Shown here: piece after piece, positions 55,984 to 64,000 of the stretch
How the letters are laid out: the number at the start of each line of letters is the position of its first letter
Numbering within the stretch: position 1 is the first letter of the stretch
Assembly (NCBI RefSeq): GCF_029395455.1
Contig: NZ_CP113916.1
Span: 62,001-126,000 of the forward strand
From: Lactobacillus sp. ESL0785
GTDB lineage: Bacteria > Bacillota > Bacilli > Lactobacillales > Lactobacillaceae
DNA: 64,000 nucleotides
Reading direction: 5' to 3'
Notes under the pieces: model-generated
Databases searched by the model: none
Told to the model about the DNA's origin: nothing
What the model saw: only the letters and a program-made list of their open reading frames with translations
Program-made: the position numbers and the translations under genes

Positions 55984-57885
55984 ATGAAGCTAAAAATAAG
56001 AAAATTAGAACTTTGCTTGGCAGTAACATGCCTAGGCTTGTTGGGATTAGCAAACAGTTTGCCTGTGTCTGCGGTTGAAACTACTCCAACGCCTGCCAAT
56101 TCATGGGCTTGGAATAATGCTATGTGGACAGGGACGGATGGTGATTGCACTTGGAGTTACGATATTGTTTCTAAGACTTTAACAATTAGTCCCGGTCAAA
56201 ATGGTGCTCAGCTTTCAAGCACACCTCTTACAAAAAAGCTGTCAGGAATCAGTGACGTAAAACATCTTGTATTTGCAGGACCAGTTAAATTGGCGATTAA
56301 TTCAGGAAATAAATTTAGCGGCTTAGGTAAGCTGCAAACAATTACGGGTCTGAATCAAATTGATACAAGCCAAGTGGTTAACATGTCTAATATGTTTGCT
56401 CAAGATCAGAATTTGCAGAGTCTAGATTTGAGTAGTTGGGATACAGGGCGTGTAGTTAATATGGCGGGGATGTTTACTCAAGATTCAAGTCTGGCTAATC
56501 TAAACTTGGCAAATATTAAGACTGATCAGGTAACAAACATGTCTAATATGTTTAATGGCGATAGTAAATTAGCGCAACTTGATCTAAGTAAATTTGATAC
56601 TAAGCGTGTAACTAATATGCAGATGATGTTTGCCGGAATTGGTGTGGCAGATCTGAATCTTAGTTACCTGAATACCAGTAATGTTACTAGTATGGCCGGA
56701 ATGTTTGCGAATGCTAAAACAGTGAATATTAATTTATCTGGCCTTAATACTAGTCGAGTGACAAATATGGCTGGCATGTTTAATGGCGACCATAATTTGG
56801 TTAAACTCGATATGTCTAATATAGATACTAGTCACGTGACAGATATGTCTAATATGTTTAATGGCGATAGTCAACTGTCACAACTAGATTTAGTTAAATT
56901 TGATACAGGTAGTGTTACAAATATGTCTAGTATGTTTGCAGGGGTTAAACCTGCAGAAATCAATTTGCATAATTTAAATACTAGCCATGTTGTTAACATG
57001 AGCAATATGTTTAATAAAGCAACGTTTACTAAGTTAGACTTAGAACATTTGAATACCAATCATGTTACAAACATGTCAGGAATGTTTGCTAATGCTGATA
57101 TTGCTCAGTTAGACTTAGAACATTTTGATGCTAGTCATGTTCTGGATATGTCGAGGATGTTTGAAAGTGCAAAAATTGCCAATTTAGACTTAAGGCAATT
57201 AAATACCAGCTATGTTACAAATATGTCTCGCATGTTTGCTAATTTTGCCAACTTAAGTCAATTGGACTTTGGCAAATTTGATACTAGCAATGTCACTAAT
57301 ATGTCAGGGATGTTTGCTGAAAATAAAAATATTACAAGTTTAGATTTAAGTAATTTAAATACCAGTCAAGTGGTTGGCATGGGTAGAATGTTTAATAATG
57401 ATACTAAGTTAAAGCGACTTAATTTACATCATTGGAATACTAAAAACGTTACAACAACTGAAAACATGTTTACTAATTGTAGTAGTTTAACTAAGCTAGA
57501 TCTTAGTGATTTTAGATTACCTAAAGTAAATGTCACCGCAGGAATGTTTCAATATGATTATAAGTTGAAGCAGTTAGATTTAAGTCATTTTAACAAGAAT
57601 AATAATAGTATATTGACTGATGCAGGTTCTACTACTAGATTTGCAGTAAAATTGGGCAATTACCAGTTGAGCAAATATTCGGGATTTGGTCAAGGATACA
57701 AGACTATTCAAGCTGTTGGCAAGGGTACAATCAATCATCCTCGCGGGAAAAAATACACGGTTAAGCAAATATTGCGATTATATCGTAAGTCTAATAAGCA
57801 TCGGCCAGTAGAAACATATGTGATGAAAAAGGGGCCTAAACGCCAAGCGCCTAAAAATATTTCACTGGTTGTAAGTCATAACTAA
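55984..57885 (+). CDS. BspA-like surface protein with DUF285 leucine-rich repeats
   Basis: 633 residues. A signal peptide (about 1-30, SVSA) and an N-terminal TGTDGDCTWSYD cap are followed by about 17 repeats of 22-24 residues built on NMSNMF / LDLSKFDTS (about 115-530), the BspA/DUF285 type. The C-terminal part (about 540-633) is basic and has KGTINHPRGKKYTVKQ-like sequence without LPXTG. Such proteins mediate adhesion to host or other bacteria. Wall retention by the basic tail is inferred. It has its own terminator. Confidence 0.87.
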   Translation: MKLKIRKLELCLAVTCLGLLGLANSLPVSAVETTPTPANSWAWNNAMWTGTDGDCTWSYDIVSKTLTISPGQNGAQLSSTPLTKKLSGISDVKHLVFAGPVKLAINSGNKFSGLGKLQTITGLNQIDTSQVVNMSNMFAQDQNLQSLDLSSWDTGRVVNMAGMFTQDSSLANLNLANIKTDQVTNMSNMFNGDSKLAQLDLSKFDTKRVTNMQMMFAGIGVADLNLSYLNTSNVTSMAGMFANAKTVNINLSGLNTSRVTNMAGMFNGDHNLVKLDMSNIDTSHVTDMSNMFNGDSQLSQLDLVKFDTGSVTNMSSMFAGVKPAEINLHNLNTSHVVNMSNMFNKATFTKLDLEHLNTNHVTNMSGMFANADIAQLDLEHFDASHVLDMSRMFESAKIANLDLRQLNTSYVTNMSRMFANFANLSQLDFGKFDTSNVTNMSGMFAENKNITSLDLSNLNTSQVVGMGRMFNNDTKLKRLNLHHWNTKNVTTTENMFTNCSSLTKLDLSDFRLPKVNVTAGMFQYDYKLKQLDLSHFNKNNNSILTDAGSTTRFAVKLGNYQLSKYSGFGQGYKTIQAVGKGTINHPRGKKYTVKQILRLYRKSNKHRPVETYVMKKGPKRQAPKNISLVVSHN

Positions 57886-57901
57886 GATATTAAGGTAGAT
57901 A

Positions 57902-57936
57902 AAAACACTAGTAATCTCGTTGATTACTAGTGTTTT
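57902..57936. terminator. Bidirectional terminator between BspA-like and SLAP genes
   Basis: AAAACACTAGTAATC / GATTACTAGTGTTTT stem. Confidence 0.88.
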
Positions 57937-57941
57937 GTTTT

Positions 57942-59366
57942 TTAACTCCATGGTTCAAAGTATAATTCACTTAATTGATCTTCAGTTGTTTTAAGTAGCC
58001 AAGTTGCTTCTTTAACTTCACCACGGCTAGCTGTAGTTGATCTAATAACGCTTGCGGCAATTGCTAGAGCATTATTGTAATTTTGCCTTAAGCTAGCATC
58101 AGTATATGCGTTTGCTAAATTATCTGCAAATAGTTGCCGGAGCTCTTGTTTATTTGTATCTGTTGCAATGACATTATCAGCTTTAGCATCCTTAGCATTA
58201 TTGAGGCTCGTTAGTTTAACACCACCAGTAATTTTTATGTCGCTTGCTTTGACAAAGCTGTTGCTGTAATCAGGAACTGTTTCATCTGCGGTTTGATCTG
58301 AATCTGAGTGCAGTATGTGGTAGAACAATTCAGCTTGATGATCGTGTTCTACCCAAAGATAGAGTTTAGCGTCGACTGTGGGCTGATTATTATCTTTAAT
58401 TATAAGGGCTTGAGCTGTTGGAGACCCATCTACTTTGTAAGTTGTAATTTGGTTACCGTTAATGGGTTTAAAATAAGTATAAGCCATGTCATTGTAATTA
58501 GTAATTGGCAGGTCATTTCTAATCTTGATATATCCTTCATCAATATATTCCTTAGGATAGTTATGTAAATGATAAATATAGCCATCAAAATCTTCTGCCC
58601 AAGGAGCGACTGCCATGTCAATTTTGACTTTTTGCCCCTTAACTAATTTATGATTTGTTAGTCCGTTAGAAATGGTTTGTGTACGGCTGCTTTTGATGAC
58701 AGTGGCATAGGTAACACCGTTAAGGCGGGCAATTTCACCGTTAATAGTACCGACATTTTGCGCATTGACATAAAGATGATTTTTCAAAGAATAATAGTCG
58801 TGACCTTTAATTCTTTTGGTTGGCAGATAAGCATATTTATTAGTACCTGTATAATAAAAATATTTAGGACAAGTCTTCTTCTTTTTAACTTTGCCAGCAT
58901 AACTGATAATTGAGTCAGCAGCTAGTTCTTTTTTAGTTTGATGACCATTTTTAGTGTAGAGCTTTGATTTATGATTCAGAGTTAGCTTACCTTTTTTAAT
59001 GTTTTTACCGTTCAGGGTAAGAACATTAGCTGCCTTAATATAGGCGTTCTTGGCAATCTCGTAATATTTTTGACCTTTAATGGTAATCGTTTTGCCAGTA
59101 AAAGAAGTTGTTGGCGTAGTGTCGTTGCCATCGAAATAGTTATAGCCATTCACGTCAGTATCAGTAAACAGATTCTTGGCAATTTGGTCATAATAACGGT
59201 AACGTTTGCCGCTTTTTTTATAAATGTAGGGACTACCGATAAAACCTAATTTATCTTTTTCTACATGTGCGGCACTAGTGATTTGTGTTGGAACAATCGT
59301 AAATATCGGACTAATGCAAAGTAAAGCGGTCAGTAGTACTATGGTTAATTTTCTGATTAATTTCAT
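57942..59366 (-). CDS. SLAP-domain surface protein with C-terminal helical module
   Basis: 474 residues. Signal peptide (about 1-32), then several S-layer-type SLAP repeats with the TLNGKNIKKGKLTL and KIKGHDYYSLKNHLYVNAQNV signature (about 60-220), then an unfamiliar beta-rich domain (about 235-370) and a FIVAR-like helical end (about 395-470). SLAP domains bind wall teichoic or lipoteichoic acids noncovalently. It is 22 nt after the next SLAP gene and probably co-transcribed with it. Confidence 0.82.
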   Translation of the reverse strand: MKLIRKLTIVLLTALLCISPIFTIVPTQITSAAHVEKDKLGFIGSPYIYKKSGKRYRYYDQIAKNLFTDTDVNGYNYFDGNDTTPTTSFTGKTITIKGQKYYEIAKNAYIKAANVLTLNGKNIKKGKLTLNHKSKLYTKNGHQTKKELAADSIISYAGKVKKKKTCPKYFYYTGTNKYAYLPTKRIKGHDYYSLKNHLYVNAQNVGTINGEIARLNGVTYATVIKSSRTQTISNGLTNHKLVKGQKVKIDMAVAPWAEDFDGYIYHLHNYPKEYIDEGYIKIRNDLPITNYNDMAYTYFKPINGNQITTYKVDGSPTAQALIIKDNNQPTVDAKLYLWVEHDHQAELFYHILHSDSDQTADETVPDYSNSFVKASDIKITGGVKLTSLNNAKDAKADNVIATDTNKQELRQLFADNLANAYTDASLRQNYNNALAIAASVIRSTTASRGEVKEATWLLKTTEDQLSELYFEPWS

Positions 59367-59388
59367 TATTATGCCTCACGGATTATCT

Positions 59389-60333
59389 TTAGATAGAGTC
59401 TTTAATTAATTTTCCTTTGCCGACGATGTAATAAGGCTTGCCTTTGACTTTAATAGGATCACCGTATGTGTGGTAGGGCGTATGTGCCTTAATTTGGCCT
59501 ACTCGTTTACCACGATAATTATAAACTGGAATTGGCTTATCTTGCCATTCAGTTTCTAAACCAGTAACGTTGCGAACAGGAACGTAGAGTTTTTGTCCAA
59601 CTAAATAAAAGTAGCGTCCTGATGCAACGTGAATGTTGTTATCTTCGTCAGTTTTGTGAATTTTAACACGGGAACCGGCTTTTAAAATTAGTCCATTTGT
59701 GCGATGCCCCTTTTCATCATAGAGATATGTGCTGTGCATCACGCGCTTGTTAGTTTTGGTAATTTTAATTTGCTTGGTAACTTTTTTAAGAGGAGCAACA
59801 GGCAAAAAGTGATTGTCATCAAGCTCATAGTAGTCATGGCTATTAATTTTCTTCGTCTGAAGTATATTAGCAATTGATCCCTTTTTAAGCTGTAAATCGT
59901 TAATTCGCCGACCTTTTTTATCGTAAAGATAGCTGTCATGATACAGCTTAACTTGCTTAGTACCGGCAATGTTAACAGTAACGTTAACAGATTTAGTTGT
60001 TCCGTCTGGCAAGGTTACTGTGACTGTGCCCTTACTTAAGCCATTATATAAAGTAGAAGGCTTTTGGTACCATGAAAATTCTGTCCCATTTGGCATTGAC
60101 TGCCAATTGGCAATGCTTAATTTGGCATAATTAGTATCGCCAGCTAAGGTTGTATTTGTAGGAATAGTAACTTCTTGACCTGGTTTTTGTGCGATAGGAT
60201 TAGCAGCACTAATTTCGTCAGCAATACTCAATTCATCAGCGGCTGTGATTTGTTGAGTAGATTGATAACCAATAATTATTAAAGCTAATCCAGCAATGAT
60301 TTTTATTGAAAAGTGAAAATTCCTTTTTTTCAT
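59389..60333 (-). CDS. Rib-like and SLAP-domain surface protein
   Basis: 314 residues. An N-terminal signal segment (about 10-32) leads a Rib/alpha-like immunoglobulin module (about 45-125, ending GTVTVTLPDGTTKSVNVTV), then three SLAP-type repeats (about 130-310, SYLYDKKGRR, STYLYDEKGHR, PVYNYRGKR). No LPXTG. The SLAP region would hold it on the wall. GAGG before the ATG; first gene of a two-gene operon. Confidence 0.83.
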   Translation of the reverse strand: MKKRNFHFSIKIIAGLALIIIGYQSTQQITAADELSIADEISAANPIAQKPGQEVTIPTNTTLAGDTNYAKLSIANWQSMPNGTEFSWYQKPSTLYNGLSKGTVTVTLPDGTTKSVNVTVNIAGTKQVKLYHDSYLYDKKGRRINDLQLKKGSIANILQTKKINSHDYYELDDNHFLPVAPLKKVTKQIKITKTNKRVMHSTYLYDEKGHRTNGLILKAGSRVKIHKTDEDNNIHVASGRYFYLVGQKLYVPVRNVTGLETEWQDKPIPVYNYRGKRVGQIKAHTPYHTYGDPIKVKGKPYYIVGKGKLIKDSI

Positions 60334-60399
60334 AATTTATCCTCATATTTTAATTTTGATTATAGCTAGCATAATTCTTTGGTAAGACATTGTAAAGAA

Positions 60400-60730
60400 G
60401 TTAAATAGCTATGAAGCGATCAGACAAAAGGGTCTTTCGAAAGCTGTGGCTGGCAAAACTGGTGGCTTTTTAATTTTACATACCAAAGGAACAGGTAAAT
60501 CATTGATTAATGGGACCGGTAATATCGTTAAAATGAAACTTACAGAAGATAATAACTTCCAAATTGATAATGTCTTGGCTTGGGAAGATTTGCTAGACTA
60601 TCAGATTGAATCAGCTAGTGGTTCATTTGGTTTTATGTCTAGAGAAGGCTTAGTTAAGAAGAGAGAGGTATTACTACAAATATGTGGAACTATATGTCGT
60701 ATAAAGACGGAGCACCTGCATCTAGATTGA
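60400..60730 (+). pseudogene. AIM24-family protein remnant
   Basis: The plus strand reads EAIRQKGLSKAVAGKTGG, then FLILHTKGTGKSLINGTGN and VLAWEDLLDYQIESASG, the C-terminal half of an AIM24/TIGR00266 protein. The first half is missing, there is no proper start (only an internal GTG), and the end is disrupted after about 60660. It lies between the SLAP genes and the lysine transporter without a promoter. Read as a decayed gene. Confidence 0.72.
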
Positions 60731-60792
60731 ATAAAAATTTTCCATGATGGACATTTAATTAATAAATAAGAAAGAATGATTAAAGCAAAAAT

Positions 60793-60823
60793 AAAAAACC
60801 TGTCTGTTAATAGACAGGTTTTT
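60793..60823 (-). terminator. Terminator of the lysine-regulated ABC operon
   Basis: AACCTGTCT / AGACAGGTT stem with A and T runs; follows the ATPase stop on the minus strand. Confidence 0.85.
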
Positions 60824-60826
60824 AAA

Positions 60827-61576
60827 TTAACTATTTTGGAAATTACGTAAGAACTTCGCTGTTTTTTCATTTTGTGGGTGGTTAAGCAGCTGGTCAGGAC
60901 TACCTTGTTCGGCAATAACACCATCGCTGATAAAGAACACCTGATCAGAAACATCGCGGGCAAAAGCCATTTCGTGAGTAACGATAATCATCGTTAAACC
61001 AGTTGTGGCGAGGTCTTTCATTACACTGAGAACTTCACCAACCATTTCGGGGTCAAGGGCACTAGTTGGTTCATCAAATAACAAGATTTCAGGATCCATT
61101 GAGATGGCTCGGGCAATAGCAACCCGTTGCTGCTGACCGCCAGATAGTTGTTTTGGTCGTGCGTTAATGTATTCAGCCATGCCGACCTTCTTGAGGTTAG
61201 TAAGAGCTACCTTACGCGCTTCTTCTTTTGATCGCTTTAAGACAAGTTCTTGACCAACCATACAGTTAGCAAGCACATCTTTATTTTCAAATAAGTCGAA
61301 TTGTTGGAACACCATGCCAACTTTAGCGCGGTAGATGTTGCGGTTATATCCGGGTGCTAAGACATTTTCACCGTGAAAATCAATTTCACCAGCACTAGGT
61401 TCTTCAAGCATGTTAATGCAGCGCAAAGTAGTTGATTTACCACCACCAGAAGGACCAATGATAGTGGCGATTTCACCTTTTTTAATATCAAATGAGATAT
61501 CCTTTAATACTTGGTGATTACCAAAGGATTTTTGAATATGCTTTAAACTTAAAATAGTATTATTTACTTCAGTCAT
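60827..61576 (-). CDS. Amino-acid ABC transporter ATP-binding protein, GlnQ type
   Basis: 249 residues with Walker A (GPSGGGKST near 39), Q-loop (FQQFDLF), signature (LSGGQQQRVAI near 143), Walker B (ILLFDEPTSALD near 163) and H-loop (VTHEM). It powers the permease encoded by the upstream gene; the stop and start overlap by one base (TAATG), which couples translation. The lysine riboswitch upstream makes lysine the likely substrate. Confidence 0.9.
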   Translation of the reverse strand: MTEVNNTILSLKHIQKSFGNHQVLKDISFDIKKGEIATIIGPSGGGKSTTLRCINMLEEPSAGEIDFHGENVLAPGYNRNIYRAKVGMVFQQFDLFENKDVLANCMVGQELVLKRSKEEARKVALTNLKKVGMAEYINARPKQLSGGQQQRVAIARAISMDPEILLFDEPTSALDPEMVGEVLSVMKDLATTGLTMIIVTHEMAFARDVSDQVFFISDGVIAEQGSPDQLLNHPQNEKTAKFLRNFQNS

Positions 61577-63189
61577 TAGTTATTAACCTCCGTCTTCTTT
61601 GACCCAACTACTTGAACTTGGTTGGCCATTAAATTATAGTTTTTACTGCCTTCAAGGTGCTTTTCAATCAAGTTGAAAATTCTAGTAATCGTGAAGGTGA
61701 GGATTAGGTAGATAACCGAAATTGTTAGGTAGGTTGGGAAGAACTTAAATGTTTGACTGGCAATTGTAGTCCCAACAAAGAACAATTCGGAAACAGAAAT
61801 GATACTTAATACAGAAGTATCCTTGATATTAACGATAAATTCATTAGTAATTGATGGCAGACAATTTCTGATTGCTTGCGGTAAGATAATATGCCACATC
61901 CGTTGATTGTGGGTCATTCCTAAGGCACTGGCAGCTTCGAATTGACCTTCAGGGGTTGAAATGATGCCGCCGCGGATAATTTCAGCCAAGTAAGCCCCAG
62001 TATTAATAGAAACAATTACTAAAGCGGCAATTGTCCGGTCGATGTTTAGGTGCCAGAACTGGGCGATACCGTAGTAGATTACGGCAGCTTGCACCATCAT
62101 TGGTGTACCCCGGAAGATTTCAATATAAACAGATAACAGCCAATCAATGAATTTTAACAGCCATCTCTTGCCGCGGGTAGTTGGCGTCGGAATTGTCCGG
62201 ATAACACCGACAGCTAAACCGATAAAGAAACCAGCGATAGTACCGACTGAAGCAAGCAGCAAGGTCATGCCAATTCCGCTGAGAATCATGCCACCATATT
62301 GCTTCCACATAGAAACAAACCAGTTTTCTTGTTTACCCTTTTTAGAATTATCAGTTTTGGGCTGCTCTTTAACAGCTTCGTTCATCAACTTAGTTCGTTT
62401 TGAATTAGGAACAGTTGCTAAAATTTGGTTAACTTCCTTAAGTAGCTTTTTGTTAGGTTTTGCAATCCCGATGGAAGTAACGGATTCATCTTTAGTGGCG
62501 TGAAAACCAGGCATTTTGCTAACGGGAATAGCTTTAATATCAGGATCAACCATTTTGAATGAAGTTGCTTCAGTATCTTCAGCAACATAACCGTCAATAG
62601 TTCCGGAAATCAAACTTTGCCGCATCGCCGCAAAGTCACGCATAGCAGGTTGCTTTTTAGCGCCAGTTAATTGATTGATTAATTGGTAATGAAAAGTCCC
62701 TTGTTGAGCAGTTAATTTGGCACCCTTAAAGCCAGTTAGGCTTTTAGCATTAGCATATTTACTGTTCATCTTAGTAATGACTACAAATGTACTGCGCCGA
62801 TATGGCTGTGAGAAGTTAATTGCCTTTTCACGTTCTGCTGTTGGGCTCATCCCAGCGATGATTAGATCAGCTTTGCCGCTGGTTAAGGCCGGAAGCAGTC
62901 CGTCCCATTCAGTTTTGAAAACAACTACTTTTTTGTGTAATTTTTGGCCAATGATCTTGGCAATTTTGACATCATAACCATTAGCATAAGTGTGTGAACC
63001 GTCGATTGGAACTGCCCCGTTAGCACTGTTGGTTTGCGTCCAGTTATACGGCTGATAGTTGGCCTCCATGGCAACTTTTAAGACGTTGTTGTTTTTGGCG
63101 TAAGCAGTATTAGAATGAAAACTTAATCCTACTGTTAAACCAAGCAAAACCGCAATCAATGCGGTGAACCATTTACTTTTTGACTTCAT
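61576..63189 (-). CDS. Amino-acid ABC transporter, fused substrate-binding protein and permease (lysine)
   Basis: About 537 residues. Signal peptide (about 1-31, TAYA), substrate-binding domain (about 35-275) with VAMEANYQPYNW, then a linker and a permease domain (about 300-510) with five spans and the EIFRGTPMMVQA coupling region. The fusion removes the need for a lipoprotein anchor and is usual for polar amino-acid systems in lactobacilli. Start ATG 63189 has GGAGG 7 nt upstream; the open frame to 63267 would run into the riboswitch terminator. Lysine specificity comes from the riboswitch. Confidence 0.88.
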   Translation of the reverse strand: MKSKSKWFTALIAVLLGLTVGLSFHSNTAYAKNNNVLKVAMEANYQPYNWTQTNSANGAVPIDGSHTYANGYDVKIAKIIGQKLHKKVVVFKTEWDGLLPALTSGKADLIIAGMSPTAEREKAINFSQPYRRSTFVVITKMNSKYANAKSLTGFKGAKLTAQQGTFHYQLINQLTGAKKQPAMRDFAAMRQSLISGTIDGYVAEDTEATSFKMVDPDIKAIPVSKMPGFHATKDESVTSIGIAKPNKKLLKEVNQILATVPNSKRTKLMNEAVKEQPKTDNSKKGKQENWFVSMWKQYGGMILSGIGMTLLLASVGTIAGFFIGLAVGVIRTIPTPTTRGKRWLLKFIDWLLSVYIEIFRGTPMMVQAAVIYYGIAQFWHLNIDRTIAALVIVSINTGAYLAEIIRGGIISTPEGQFEAASALGMTHNQRMWHIILPQAIRNCLPSITNEFIVNIKDTSVLSIISVSELFFVGTTIASQTFKFFPTYLTISVIYLILTFTITRIFNLIEKHLEGSKNYNLMANQVQVVGSKKTEVNN

Positions 63190-63240
63190 TTTAAAACCTC
63201 CAAATTGTTTTAAATAAAGCCAATACAATAAAGCGTAAAT

Positions 63241-63470
63241 AAAAAGCCTCGCTATCTTGCAAGACAACGAGGTTATAATTGATCATATTTAGACAAATCA
63301 TATAGCGCTCCCCGGGGACGAACCGGGACAGTCTGCAAGATCTGTTCTTGCAGCCCAACGAAAAAATGACGCAAATCAAGATTTCATTTCGGCGGTAATT
63401 CTTAGCTCAACTTTCTTAGCGTTTGCGCGCTCCCATTGAGTTTGTAATTGTCGCGACCTCTATTGCATTG
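63241..63470 (-). ncRNA. Lysine riboswitch (L box) with terminator
   Basis: On the minus strand in order: AGAGGTCGCGAC, GGGAGCGC, ACCGCCGAAATG, GTTGGGCTGC, GACTGTCCCGG and GGGGAGCGCTATA, matching the L-box pattern. A hairpin CCTCG...CGAGGCTTTTT (63276-63241) completes the expression platform. Lysine binding should terminate transcription before the transporter gene. Confidence 0.88.
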
Positions 63471-63535
63471 GAAATTATTTAACTTAGTGAGAATGATAGG
63501 CTAAAAGCAGGGGTTTGTCAACTGCTTTTCTACCA

Positions 63536-64000
63536 TTATTTAGTCAAATATTTTTTAGCAAATTGTTCATAAAATTCAGTTGCTTGTAAATAATCAGGAA
63601 TGTCAACGTATTCGTCAACTTGGTGACAGCTATCATTGCCAGGTCCTAAAGTAAAGATAGTTGGCGGTGTTGGACTGTTAACAAATTTGGAAGCATCAGT
63701 AGTTCCAGATTCGGTGACTAATTTTGCTGGTCTGTGCAAAATATTAGTTAACATTTGTTGAGCTGATTGGACGTATTGATTAGAAGTATCACCAGAAACA
63801 GCTTCACCTAAATAATCATATTGCAATTCAAACCGGTGTTGCGGCAATTTACTAACTTCAGTAACAGCACTTTCCAACACTTTTTGAATTTCGGCAACTG
63901 TATAGAGCGGATTAATGCGAATATTACCGCGAGCAACGACCTTGTCAGGCATACTGTTAATCTGATCACCGCCTGAGATCATCGTAATATTATGTAGTAC
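63536..64000 (-). CDS. M20-family peptidase/deacylase, C-terminal part (partial, dapE-like)
   Basis: The 5' end lies beyond the window; 154 codons are visible. Sequence follows the C-terminal half of ArgE/DapE/CPG2 proteins: MISGGDQINSMPDKVVARG, a lid domain (about 20-75) and LVTESGTTDASKF, then TLGPGNDSCHQVDEYVDIPD with the last metal-binding His. Members deacylate N-acyl amino acids; succinyl-diaminopimelate desuccinylase (lysine route) is the common lactobacillar annotation and fits the lysine riboswitch beside it. Identity within the family is not certain. Confidence 0.75.
   Translation of the reverse strand, partial: VLHNITMISGGDQINSMPDKVVARGNIRINPLYTVAEIQKVLESAVTEVSKLPQHRFELQYDYLGEAVSGDTSNQYVQSAQQMLTNILHRPAKLVTESGTTDASKFVNSPTPPTIFTLGPGNDSCHQVDEYVDIPDYLQATEFYEQFAKKYLTK

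Noticed and set aside
60446..60730. 94-codon open frame starting at GTG as an intact small gene
   Set aside because: The start lies in the middle of an AIM24 domain whose sequence continues upstream in the same frame, and there is no Shine-Dalgarno, so I call it a remnant.
63190..63267. Longer N-terminus for the SBP-permease gene starting at 63267
   Set aside because: The extra codons sit inside the riboswitch terminator hairpin, and a proper GGAGG plus signal peptide begins at 63189.

Overview
The window is a piece of a low-GC Firmicute chromosome and almost certainly comes from Lactobacillus in the narrow sense (L. delbrueckii group). The support is a Lactobacillus-type D-lactate dehydrogenase, the walRKHIJ-htrA-rlmH block, SLAP-domain and BspA-like surface proteins, lactobacillar rRNA sequences, frequent GTG/TTG starts and AT-rich codon use. 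The 16S gene would settle the species by alignment; I cannot name it from reading alone. A bee-gut lineage is possible but unproven.

Layout. 1-5.2 kb: tail of a hydroxyacid dehydrogenase, a CPA2 cation/proton antiporter, a small membrane protein, a HAD phosphatase, an aldo/keto reductase and proC. 5.2-9.8 kb: divergent trehalose locus (treB against treR-treC) with a palindromic operator inside the treB promoter. 9.8-12.7 kb: ldhD, a fructosamine-kinase-like gene and exoA. 12.7-13.6 kb: two tandem micro-genes for 30- and 37-residue amphipathic peptides, produced by a duplication that also copied the 3' half of exoA, now a decayed remnant. 13.6-18.3 kb: a PLD-nuclease/SF2-helicase fusion, a secreted serine hydrolase and a deformylase-like gene. 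18.3-23.8 kb: a complete rrn operon (16S-23S-5S-tRNA-Asn) with two promoters, boxA-like elements and processing stems, and no tRNA in the 16S-23S spacer.

23.8-29.1 kb: a LysR regulator divergent from an FMN/FAD fumarate-reductase-like flavoprotein, then citG, a glycerate kinase and a small cytochrome-b5-like protein. 29.2-32.6 kb: four-gene operon of two GT8 glycosyltransferases and two PlsC-like acyltransferases. 32.8-37.1 kb: PadR-HAAS-DUF4097 envelope-sensing operon, then an ArsR/SdpI pair. 37.2-38.1 kb: a secreted hypothetical protein and two tRNA-Lys(CTT) genes. 38.2-46.1 kb: walR, walK, walH, walI, walJ, htrA and rlmH, with a cluster of DnaA-box-like 9-mers between htrA and rlmH. 46.4-48.5 kb: TPP-riboswitch-controlled ECF-type thiamine-precursor transporter (ykoD, ykoC) without an S component. 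48.6-55.9 kb: AraC regulator, an unusual secreted protein with two glycine-rich hydrophobic modules, htpX/lemA, an anion permease, a HesB-like protein, a 46-residue basic protein and an HNH endonuclease. 56-60.8 kb: BspA-like repeat protein, two SLAP proteins and an AIM24 remnant. 60.8-64 kb: lysine-riboswitch-controlled amino-acid ABC transporter and the end of an M20 (dapE-like) peptidase.

The most novel material is the tandem amphipathic-peptide pair at 12.84-13.47 kb. They share a promoter, a 5' UTR stem-loop and a Shine-Dalgarno sequence, and keep one helical face while its charge has changed. They could be leaderless bacteriocins, phenol-soluble-modulin-like peptides or small toxins. 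The two-module secreted protein at 49.8 kb is the second candidate.
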